This document shows, piece by piece, positions 55,636 to 64,000 of a stretch of 64,000 bases of DNA. Source of the stretch: Myotis daubentonii (taxonomy: Eukaryota; Chordata; Mammalia; Chiroptera; Vespertilionidae); contig NC_081849.1 of the NCBI RefSeq assembly GCF_963259705.1, positions 64,643,821 to 64,707,820 on the forward strand, read 5' to 3'. A program made the translations under genes and the position numbers. Below the pieces are notes generated by a model, which saw only the letters and a program-made list of their open reading frames with translations, was not told where the DNA came from and did not search any database. Numbering within the stretch: the stretch's first letter is position 1; every line of letters starts with the position of its first letter.

Positions 55636-56462
55636 TGCCGGGGTCCAACCCCAGCGGGTCCAGGGGTCCCCAAAGGTGTGGACCGAGTCGGCGAAGAAGG
55701 AATGACACGGAGACAGCGTTCAGTTGATCAGCAACCTAGCCAGGATCTCTAGCCCGGATCTCCAGAGAGGTTCTGCTTCGGATCTCCAGCGAGGTTCTGT
55801 AGTCATGTTCCCTCGCTAGGTTCTCCAGCCAGGTTCTGTCCAGTCTCTCCAGTCAGGTTCAGTGTCCAGGTTTCAGTCAGGTTCTCCTGCCAATCTCTGT
55901 AGTCAGGTTCAGTCCAGGATCCCTTGCCATGTTCTCCCGTTAGGCTCTGTCTCTAGGCTCCGAGGCCAGTCCCTCTCCAGGATCCTCCGGCATGCTCTCG
56001 CCAGCGAAGTTCTTCTGTCTCTAGAGAACGTTCTGTGTAGGTTCTGTGCCTAGGCTCTGTCTCTCTTGGTCCTGTCTTCCAAGCCCTGTGTTCTCAGTTC
56101 TGTGTTCTGAGTTCTGTCTCTTTCTGTCTTGTTACAACTGTATTTATACCAGTTGATTCAATCCTATCAATCTCTATTACAAAGGTTAGGGCGTTTCTTA
56201 TCTCCATTCCAGGGAGAAAAGATTATGTAGTTTAAGCATGATTGTTTGTAGTTAAAGGGATTAATTACCCGCCTGGCACTTAGTTGAGGGGTTTTATTCC
56301 CTCCCTAACTTCAGGGGAAAATCCCTACCTGGGGATTCAACCTTTCTTGGAGAGGTGACCTTGGTTAAAACACAGCGCCAAGAAGGTGAACAAACATATT
56401 AAGAACCGTATGCCATATATGCCAGGTCCCTTGAAACAGCAAGGATGGACCGGCTCCCGGCA
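55636..56462 (-). repeat. Proviral 5' LTR (minus-strand sense)
   Basis: 827 bp, same termini as the 3' LTR, offset by 1539 bp, with only two substitutions between the copies and no indel. The right end is followed directly by CCAGGA (56463-56468), the second TSD copy. Frames of 63 codons on the plus strand occur in both LTRs only because the sequence is duplicated. Confidence 0.95.
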
Positions 56463-56468
56463 CCAGGA
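56463..56468. repeat. Provirus TSD, right copy (CCAGGA)
   Basis: Exact match to 54091-54096. Confidence 0.95.
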
Positions 56469-59400
56469 CCCACAAGAGCGGCCCTGTGGCCTTGCTTCTT
56501 CATGAGCTATTTTACAAACCTGTGGACTCTAGGAAATGTGAGTTTGGAAATAGAAAGGGAAAATAACCAAAAAATGGAAAAAAAAGGTCTTTCTCCCCCT
56601 CAGGCATTATTCTTCAGGGAGTGAAAAGAGTTTCCAGATACCTGCACATGTTCCAGGATTATTTAAGAAATCTTAATAAACCCACCCTGTTCCCTGATTA
56701 TTCCACAGCCTAGTCATTCCCCCCCTTTACAGTGAAGTACCAGTTGCACTGCATAGAGAAATGCATGGGTTTCATCTAAAACCTGTGGTTTTTCTTAGGT
56801 GAACTCTTTTTGGACTCACATAAAGTAGCATTATACATCAAAATTTTAAAATTTCCAGCCCATGAATTTTTTGTAAAGTAACTTGCCTTCCCCTATAAAA
56901 TTATGCGCAGGTAATGCAATGAATGAAAACTATTTTTTGCCATCTAGGTTTTAAAATTTGTCAGGACTGGCCAAAATTTGCTTCATTGCATGGGGTATAA
57001 ACACTGTTTTAAGAGAAAAAGGAGAGGTACAAGCAAATGGGAATGTAGTTTGTTTTCTTGCTTTTGCATTTTGCATTTTCTCAAAGTCTAGAAATAAGAG
57101 AGCAAGTTGGAATGGGTGTGCCCAGGGCAGAGGGATGAGGAAGAGGAGAAAGGGGGAGGGCAGTCTACAGGGATTTCCCTAGGGCTGGGTCAGGACAGGT
57201 AATGAGCATCTGAAGAGAGAAGAGCTTACTGCCGGCTGGTGACTGTCTCCCCTACTGGAAATCCCAGGGAACCGCAGGTAGGATTTGGTGGAAGGCAAGA
57301 TGGCTTCACAGGTGTGTGACTTGTGCAGTGTCACAAGGCCTGGTGATCAGAGGCCCACACTTGGTTTAAGGCTCTGTCAACATCTTGACATTCTTAATAA
57401 TTCTCTTTTTGAATTTGTGTTTTGTATATAAAGTCTGATGGGACATGGAGCATGGGCTGAGCATTTGAGCAATATTCCCGTTCACTGTTCCTTAAGCCCC
57501 ATTCCCATGTCCGGCTGGTGATGTCTCCTGAACACAAAATTCTGGTGGGCCATGCCAGGGAGCTGAAAGCCCCATGGGGCCAGGCTTTCCATTCAGAAAC
57601 TTGCTTTCCAGAATTTGCTTCCAAGGCAGGAAGACGTGGAGTTCTAGAAAACACGAATGACCCATTGAACCCGGTAGCAGTCACCACGTATACTGAAAAT
57701 GATGACGTAAGAGGAAAGGGGAAGACAGGGCAAACCGCAGTTCCTTTTCTGTCAATCCCTCCCTCCTCATCAGTCAGCCAAAGCCAAACCATTTTGTGTA
57801 GCATTTTCACTGCTCTGGTAAGAACAAAATACATATGCATGAATGAAGTGCAAAATAAAAATTATGTTATTTTGGTGATTCTGCATATAAGTTCAATGCT
57901 CTTATATTTTCATTTAAAACTGGCATTGCACAATATAAAGATGAACAGTAAAATTCATGCTAATAATTTTAAAAATTGACATTTCTTTTTATTTAATTCA
58001 GTATATGGCAAATAAGAGCACATCACAACAAGTCAAGAGACCCAGAAAGAAAAGGAAAAAACTTTTAACTTAGTACTTTTAGTTCCCCTGTTTTTTGAAC
58101 AAGGAGCCCCATAAGTTATGTGGCTGGTCCAGCGGAAGGCATGCAGTGCTAAGCCTCAGGGGTGTAGTTGGAACTGCAAAGCTGATCTAATTTTATTTTT
58201 AAAATGACTCTCAGTTCCTTGAAAAGACAATTCCTTCTTTTTTCTTAATAATTTTCTTTAATACCAAATGCCATGTTTCTCCTCCAAAGCACTTTGTCCT
58301 GCTGTGTTTCCATGAGATAGGCCCATTTTCCAGATAAGAACAGTAAGTTCCCAAGAGTGGCTTATCCTTGGTGTCCCCTCCCTAGGTGGGTGCAAGGCCT
58401 GAGAGCTCACGTCCTTCTGTTCTTGGCTGGTTCCTATGAATCTCATGTTCAAATTCATCATTTTATGGTCCATTAAAAAACTTCTTATAAAAATCTTTAA
58501 AAGAACATTCACATTGTAAATTTTTTAAAAGTAACATGAAAAGGTTAAAAATTTTTTTTGGTGACTTTTTTTCCAAAGGCCTAAAACCCACAACTGAATA
58601 GTATTATAATTTTAGGTGTCATTTGTCACAGCTTGCATTTGCTTTCATGTTTGTAACTGGGGTATACTAATCTCAGAGCTATAAATACTTTTTTTTTTTT
58701 ATAATTGTACGTGGAAGCTGTTCCCTGGGTTTGCTCTGTTAATCTTCTCTTCTGACATTAATTTATTGGTTTGTTCTACATATTTTATAAAATCCAACCC
58801 TTGAAAAACAAGCCTTAGTAATTTAGTTCCACATACACTTTAAAACTTATGAAATGGCTAGATGTGTTTCATTTATATTCTTTATTATTCATTTGACTTA
58901 CAAAGTATATAGGCATGGAAATTGCCTGTCAGTTTTACTACTGAAAGCTCTAGCTACTCCTACTTAAGATTAAAGTCATTCTTTTTATCACTCACTTTCC
59001 TGCAAGAAATTCTCTGTGTGGGGGAAATTGTCAGTGGAGAGGTCTTATGTGGACTTCCAACCCTTTATCCTAGATTATAGTAGGATGTTAAGTCAGGAAA
59101 TGACATATCGGGCAGGAATCAGTTGTGCTCCCTCCCAAGTCTATTTTAAAGCACTTTCCATTTTAAATATAGCAATAAAATATCAGCCTCGAAATGTCTG
59201 ATAAGGATAAAAGCAATAGATCCAAATCCAATCTAAATCTGACACTGCCAGGAACAAGAATTCACATTGGTAAGTCAGGACTCATTTATGGGGCCATAAA
59301 TGGGTGGGCCAGCTATAATTTGGGTATTAAACTTGTAAAATATATTGATGGTATGTAAGAGCTAAATAAATAATTTACTACAAGAAAATTGGAAATCTTT

Positions 59401-60050
59401 ACGTGGTACTTAATTGACCAGTGGGCCTCCCAGGTTCTCGATGGTTCCTTGCTCTGCATTTGTGTTTTCCATAGGCTAGATTTTTCCTCTCCTCACTTCA
59501 ATTTAATTTCCCTCTGCAGTGAATGATCACAAGTTAGTGCATTTCTGAAAACACACGGTTTCCATTTAAAATTCTGCCAATCCATTAAATGCCTTTGACA
59601 ATTTCATTTACCATTTAAGAGGATAAATGTTCCACTCTGTTCTGGGATTAGACAAATTTCTTTCTGGCCCCCAAAAGGTCTCTTCACTTCCACATCTCAA
59701 TTCCTGTTCTTAGCACAGAACAGAGAGGAGTTTCAGTGAGGTGTTTTAAAGAAGTCACTGTACCCTTCTGTTTGGGAGTCTGCTGAATGAGGAGAAAAAT
59801 GGCGCTGGAAAGCTCTGTCACTGCTTCCCACACATCTATGAGAGGCTAATGAAAAGAGAAGGGAAATGGAAAAGAAAACGGAAATGCAAGCTAAAGCATT
59901 GTCCCTTATGCGTACACATCCAGAAAAACAAGTAGATTTCTTGAGCACATTACAAACTTATTTGCCCTAAGAGTAAGCCTATCTCATACGTACCTAACAA
60001 TGACATGCTTCAAAGGGCTTTTGTAGCTTTTGTCTCTTCAACCCTAGTGA
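56469..60050. other. Unique sequence
   Basis: No repeat or RNA gene recognised. Overlapping frames at 57394-57840 (minus) and 57518-57979 (plus, 153 codons) have no domain. The plus frame becomes hydrophobic and AT-rich toward its end, as random AT-rich DNA would. I do not call a gene. Confidence 0.35.
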
Positions 60051-60054
60051 TGTT

Positions 60055-60190
60055 CCCCCACAGTAAACAGGACAGGTATTATGATGTCCAGTTTCATAGA
60101 GGAGAAAACTGGGTTTTGGGAAAGTTGGGATTTGTACAAAGTAAGCTGACAAGGCTGGAGCCTCGAACCAAGTTCTTCCAGATCCCAAGT
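60055..60190 (-). mobile_element. MIR fragment, antisense
   Basis: 'gacaggtattatgatgtccagtttcatagaggagaaaactggg' then 'caaagtaagctgacaaggctggagcctcgaaccaag' follows the reversed MIR. Confidence 0.65.
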
Positions 60191-60224
60191 TGGCTCCAGT
60201 GTGAAGAGTCATTTTTTGTTTTCA

Positions 60225-60420
60225 GCTCCCAGCAATAGAAAGGCCAGTTCAAACAAGCTTAAACAATAAAGAGTTGCACCGGCTTACATAATGGAACGGT
60301 CAGAAGGAGCGGGCTACAGGTGTGGCTCCTTCACGTTTTGACTTTCTCTGCAGTTCTTTCTCCTCTGTGCTCTGACTTTGGCTTCTGCCTGGCTTTTCTC
60401 ATGGCTAAAAATGGCAGTCA
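60225..60420. mobile_element. Unresolved ancient interspersed repeat
   Basis: 'cttaaacaataaagagttgcaccggcttacataatgg' and 'ggctacaggtgtggctccttcacg' resemble a repeat seen again, better preserved, at 61290-61770. I cannot name the family. Confidence 0.3.
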
Positions 60421-61285
60421 ATTGTGTCTCAACTTTGTGTCTTTAGAATGGGGACAATATCTTTCATGGAAGGCTCTGTGAGAAGTTAATGAGATAACCT
60501 AAGTGGTGCCAAACCTACTTGAATGAATACGTTGAATTCAGCTACAGCACTGAACGTCAAGTCTACAGAGGCCTTATTTTATGCCTCTTACGCCTTTCAC
60601 CCTGAGTAATGTCAAAGAACAAAGTTCACTGTGATTACATCCCCCATTCTCACAGAAGGCTGGGCTGGGACAGACCACCGTTCTCACAGGGAAGATCCGA
60701 TGTGGCTGTGTGCGTGCACTTCTCTCTCTCTGTCCCCAAGTCTCTCCCTGCCTCTTTGTCTCTCTCACACACTCACACACTCTTTACTCTCAGCAACTTG
60801 TTGTGCATGATGGAGGTATACATTAATTACTTTCAACTGATTTTCATTTTACAACACATGGTTGTAACCACAAGTATGGTTAAAACAACTAATTGGAAGA
60901 AGATTGGTGGAAATCAACGACAAGTTTAAATTAAAGAATGTGTTCCCTTTAAGTGCAAATATATTACTTGTAAGCATATTTTATGACTGGAATTAGAAAG
61001 CAGGGTTCCTGCTGGGCCAGCTCGAATCAACAGACAGACTCGCTGTGATTAAAGCAGAGGCCCATGGCTGCAGCCAGAAGGCGGAAGTCCTTAAAGCAGT
61101 TCTTCCTTCTAAGTAGATGGGCAGGCCCTATCAATCGTTAACTAAATGCTGCCTATCAAGCTGGCAAAGAATTACAATGACTGTCATGCTGGTAAGGGGA
61201 AGCAGGCGTGCTCATGTTCTACTGGTGCACTGTGAATTGAGATTCTCATCTGAAGGCATTGAATCAACTGTGTATCATCAGTGAA
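60421..61285. other. Unique sequence
   Basis: Contains a short CT/CA-rich patch at 60720-60782. No gene recognised. Confidence 0.3.
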
Positions 61286-61289
61286 GAAC

Positions 61290-61770
61290 TTACAGATGCA
61301 AATAGTAGAAAATATAGATAAAAATGACTTAAATAAGAAGAAAACTCATTACCTCATATAACATGATGTCCAGAGGGGAGAGAGCTCCAGGGCTGGCTAA
61401 CTGAGTGGCTCAGTGGTCATCAGGGTCCAATGTCCTTTCAGCCTTTCGGCTCCACCATCCCCCACGCTGGGTTGTCCTCATGATTAATTCCTCGTGGTCA
61501 CAGGATAGCTGCAGCTGCTTCAAGTATCACAGACTCATTCAACAACGTACATAAGGCTGGAAGAAAGAGCGACCCTTTTTTATGTCTCTGCTTAACTGGA
61601 AGAAAACTTTTCAGAAGCCTCTCTGCCCGATTCTGAAAATCTTCATTACACAGCTCATTGGCTAGAATCCTATCACATGCCTATTCCAAACTCTATCATT
61701 GGAAAGAGAATGAAATTATATGATTGGCTTGGGGCTGGGGAGAGATTTGGCATCCTTTGGAGTCCAGATT
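61290..61770. mobile_element. Unresolved ancient interspersed repeat
   Basis: 'agaaaactcattacctcatataacatgatgtccagagg', 'ggctcagtggtcatcagggtccaatgtcctttcagcctttcggctccaccatcc', 'cacagctcattggctagaatcctatcacatgcc' is a widely repeated mammalian segment, in a consistent order. Family uncertain (LTR or DNA transposon relic). Confidence 0.4.
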
Positions 61771-62057
61771 CTCAATATCTGAATCAGATGTGAATTCATT
61801 TAACAAGTGAATTCTCGCTGTCTAGGCATCAACAGGACTTGCCACCTTCTCTAAGGCAGTGCTTTCCACATCATACCACACATAGAAAATCCTAATACTT
61901 GCATGGCACACTGGAATACACTGGAGGGGATAGGGCAGCTTATATCGAGCTTGGTGAAAATAATAATTACTTTTTCTTTTTCTTTGTTACATAATTATGA
62001 GATGAAAATAAAATAAGAAAGATTAACATTGATTTTGTACAAATCTTACTTTTTAAG

Positions 62058-62260
62058 TTTTTTATTGATTTTTTAGAGAGAGGAAGAGAGAGGGAGAAAA
62101 ACATCGGATCAGCTGCCTCCTGAACAAAAAGAGCACGGGCCCTTCAGCTGCCTCCTGCACGAGGAGGGCGGGGCCCTCAGCTGCCTCCTGCACTCCCTCC
62201 ACAAATCAGGAGACCTCTGGGTGCTCGGGACAACGCTCAACCGAGTTACACCCGCTGGGC
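62058..62260 (-). mobile_element. Aberrant Ves-related SINE with triplicated module
   Basis: Flanks CTTTTTAAG and CTTTTTTTAAG look like a TSD. The minus strand starts GCCCAGCGGGTGTAACTCGG, with an A box-like 'gttgagcgttgtcc', and ends with the normal pyrimidine stretch and AATAAAAAACTTAAAAA tail. The usual B-box half is absent. In its place the 'caggaggcagctg' motif occurs three times (62110-62122, 62145-62157, 62178-62190 on the plus strand) at 35- and 33-bp spacing. Confidence 0.7.
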
Positions 62261-62675
62261 CTTTTTTTAAGTGTTAAGATGAGACACTTGAGCTTGCTTC
62301 CTTAGACGAGTATTTTTCTATTTTTGGTTTTATGTTGGAAATGGCTACCTTCCACAAGGCTTTTAACAATGATCCCTTCACACACTTTCGGTCACCAGAG
62401 AAAGACTGTATTCTCAAAGTAGGTAATAAAAAAAACTTTAAACCCTTTTACAACCATTCAGAAATTTTCTGGAGTTGCAATTCTACTTAAACATTGAATA
62501 GGGGTTTTCCTTTACTTTCACTGAGAAACATAATGCTGAAATTTCTTTTATTAATCTGAGTTTTAAATTCATTTCAACATTTTCATAGCAAGTCTTTCAA
62601 AATAACAAAGTTCCCATGTGCACATGCAATGTCAGAGCAGACACTGGTGCCTAGCCCAGAAGCTGCTGAAAGGGC

Positions 62676-63124
62676 TCTGGCCAGCGTGGCCTAGGTGGTT
62701 GCAGCGTCCTCCAGTCCCCAGGAAGGTAGAGGTACATACCCAGGTTGTGAGTTCGGGGCTCGTGCAGGAGGTAACGGATCAATGTTTCTCTCTCACATAG
62801 ATGTTTTTTTCTCTCTCTCCCTCTCCTCCTTCCTCTCTCTCTAAAATCAATAAAAACATATTATCAGGCCCTAGCCGGTTTTGCTCAGTGGATAGAGCAC
62901 TGGCCTGCAGACTGAAGGGTTCCAGGTTTGATTCCAGTCAAGGGCATATGCCCAGGTTGCGGGTTTGATCCCCATAGGGGGGTGCAGGAGGCAGCCATCA
63001 ATGATTCTCTCTCATCATTGATGTTTCTATCTCTCTCTCACTCTCCCTTCCTCTCTGAAATCAATAAAAATATATTAAAACAACAACAATAAAAAACATC
63101 GATGAGGATTTAAATAATAAAAAC
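62676..63124 (+). mobile_element. Ves SINE, sense, tail interrupted by a second Ves
   Basis: The target AGAAGCTGCTGAAAGGGC at 62658-62675 recurs as AGAAGCTGCTAAAAGGGC at 63125-63142, so this copy spans both. The head 'tctggccagcgtggcctaggtggttgcagcgtcc' is diverged and shortened in the B-box region. The tail 'aatcaataaaaacata' is broken by the next element at about 62868 and resumes after about 63088. Confidence 0.8.
62868..63088 (+). mobile_element. Ves SINE, sense, nested in the tail of another Ves
   Basis: Starts GCCCTAGCCGGTTTTGCTCAG with A box 'gctcagtggatagagcac' and B box 'ggtttgattcc'. It ends in AATAAAAATATATT plus an A-rich tail. An imperfect TSD of about 19 bp (62849-62867 and 63088-63106, starting AATAAAAA) lies in the host SINE's tail. 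Confidence 0.87.
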
Positions 63125-63204
63125 AGAAGCTGCTAAAAGGGCACCTCATCTGCAAACAGAGAGGCGTATGGTGTATGTGAAGAAAATGGTTTCCACCCGT
63201 ACAC

Positions 63205-63265
63205 TGCAGTGAGAATGTAAATTGGTACAGCCATTATGGAAAACAGTGTGGATTTGATTTGTGGT
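63205..63265 (+). mobile_element. Short L1 ORF2 3' fragment
   Basis: 'gtgagaatgtaaattggtacagccattatggaaaacagtgtgg' is the well-known text near the end of L1 ORF2. No frame is kept. Confidence 0.65.
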
Positions 63266-63280
63266 TGTTAAAAACAAAAT

Positions 63281-63570
63281 TCAACTGAATAAATTTTAAA
63301 GTACTTACTGGATTTACTCAGTGATTCATGAATAGGGCAGCATGCAATCTAGCAGATAGCAAGGAGCTTCAATGAGCTATACAAGGCAAGAGATTTTATA
63401 GGCAGAAGGGAGCAGCAGAAACAAGGAAGTTGTACTGGGCAAAAATGTAGGTTATTTCAAGGTTATTTTTCTTAGAGGGGATGGCTGGGGTCTATCAGGC
63501 AGATAGACTACCTAATACTGACCAGGTGATTCCTGACTGGTTTAAAATTGCATTTCCAAGAGTCAAAACT
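63281..63570. mobile_element. Unresolved ancient repeat, interrupted by Ves
   Basis: 'tactggatttactcagtgattcatgaatagggcagcatgcaatctagcagatagcaagg', 'caaggcaagagattttataggcagaaggg' and 'ttcttagaggggatggctggggtctatcaggcagatagactacc' recur in mammalian genomes. It continues at 63808 past the SINE ('tctcagtttggtgatgtcgggtttagcacaagtgattccatttggggcc'). Confidence 0.4.
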
Positions 63571-63794
63571 TGCCCTGACTGGTTTGGCTCAGTGGATAGA
63601 GCGTCGACCTGCGGACTGAAGGGTCCTGGGTTCGATTCCAGTCAAGGGCATGTACCTTGGTTGCGGGCACATCCCCAGTAGGGGGTGTGCAGGAAGTAGC
63701 TGATCGATGCTTCTCTCTCATCGATGTTTCTAACTCTCTATCCCTCTCCCTTCCTCTCTTTAAAAAATCAATAAAATATATACATATTTTTAAA
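63571..63794 (+). mobile_element. Young Ves SINE, sense
   Basis: A perfect 13-bp TSD (AAGAGTCAAAACT at 63558-63570 and 63795-63807). The head contains TTTGGCTCAGTGGATAGAGC and GGTTCGATTCC, and the body has the duplicated ATCGATG...TTTCT motif. The frame at 63481-63681 runs through the SINE head and is not a gene. Confidence 0.94.
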
Positions 63795-64000
63795 AAGAGT
63801 CAAAACTGTAATTAAATCTCAGTTTGGTGATGTCGGGTTTAGCACAAGTGATTCCATTTGGGGCCTACTGTCTTGTTTTTAACATGGTGAAGCTGAGACT
63901 TGAACCCAAGTATTTTGTCTCTAATTACTGTTCTCTTCTTGTCCCCCAAACAAGGCCTTCTTATCATTTCATGTCACTCATCCTCCGCAGATTAGGGTCA

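Larger units (their letters stand above)
54097..56462 (-). mobile_element. Young internally deleted class II ERV provirus
   Basis: The 2366-bp element reads on the minus strand as 5' LTR (right copy), two-base spacer, tRNA-Lys-type primer-binding site, leader with splice-donor-like motif, gag matrix remnant, polypurine tract and 3' LTR (left copy). It is flanked by a perfect 6-bp duplication CCAGGA. No pro, pol or env is present in the 712-bp interior, so it cannot encode its own reverse transcription or integration. It must have been copied in trans by an autonomous relative or derive from a fully deleted genome. The LTRs are 99.8% identical, which makes it one of the youngest insertions in the window. 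Confidence 0.95.

Noticed and set aside
55287..55752. Overlapping plus-strand frames in the provirus interior
   Set aside because: They run antisense to the leader and U5 modules and reflect the duplicated sequence, not genes.
57394..57979. Overlapping 148- and 153-codon frames on opposite strands
   Set aside because: Neither shows a domain. The plus frame drifts into AT-rich hydrophobic residues as random sequence would.
1..64000. CRISPR arrays, operons, ribosome binding sites and other prokaryotic features
   Set aside because: The window is clearly mammalian nuclear DNA. No direct-repeat/spacer array is present.

Overview
The window is nuclear DNA from a vespertilionid (evening) bat. Four lineage markers support this. 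There are about 16 copies of the tRNA-derived Ves SINE on both strands, many with clean target-site duplications (TSDs). There are two SPIN ('Space Invader') non-autonomous hAT elements. There is a HeliBat-type Helitron 3' end, with a terminal hairpin followed by CTAG. Two further young non-autonomous hAT elements have perfect 8-bp TSDs. Older pan-mammalian repeats (MIR, L2, L1M 3' ends, MER5A, MER20, an MLT1A-like MaLR LTR) fill much of the rest.

I see no convincing host protein-coding exon. The longest open frames lie in low-complexity repeats, in the CpG-rich segment, in SINEs or in the provirus. The window reads as a gene desert or a long intron/flank. Its first 2.4 kb hold an AT-rich, motif-dense block (about 560-1075) joined to a CpG island (about 1081-2160), which is typical of the neighbourhood of a developmental regulator. 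Other repeat-free, ATTA-rich stretches (about 33.1-33.8, 40.8-41.6, 43.4-44.2 and 49.9-50.4 kb) are candidate conserved non-coding elements. I infer these from composition only.

The most notable object is a young proviral element at 54097-56462 on the minus strand. Two 827-bp LTRs differ at only two positions and are flanked by a perfect 6-bp TSD. A tRNA-Lys-type primer-binding site and a polypurine tract are in the correct places. The 712-bp internal region holds only a leader, with a partly duplicated U5/PBS/splice-donor module, and a remnant of the gag matrix region. There is no pro, pol or env. This is the layout of a non-autonomous class II (beta-like) endogenous retrovirus that must have been mobilised in trans.

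Layout. 0-2.4 kb: CNE and CpG island. 3.4-3.9 kb: GTG-type minisatellite and MER5A. 4.5 kb: SPIN. 6-10 kb: mariner MITE, L1 end, Ves, nhAT, Ves. 10-18 kb: MIR, L1M and Ves. 18-21.7 kb: mostly unique. 21.7-23.3 kb: nested LTR/Ves/L1/Ves cluster. 24.5-28.5 kb: nhAT in a MIR, MIRs, L1M, SPIN, L2/MER20. 30-31.4 kb: L1M with Ves and an (AGG)n tract. 34 kb: tandem Ves pair. 37-42 kb: L1M, Helitron, Ves. 43-53 kb: unique or conserved-like DNA, L2/MLT1A, MIR, Ves. 54-56.5 kb: provirus. 60-64 kb: MIR, unresolved repeats, an aberrant SINE and three further Ves copies.
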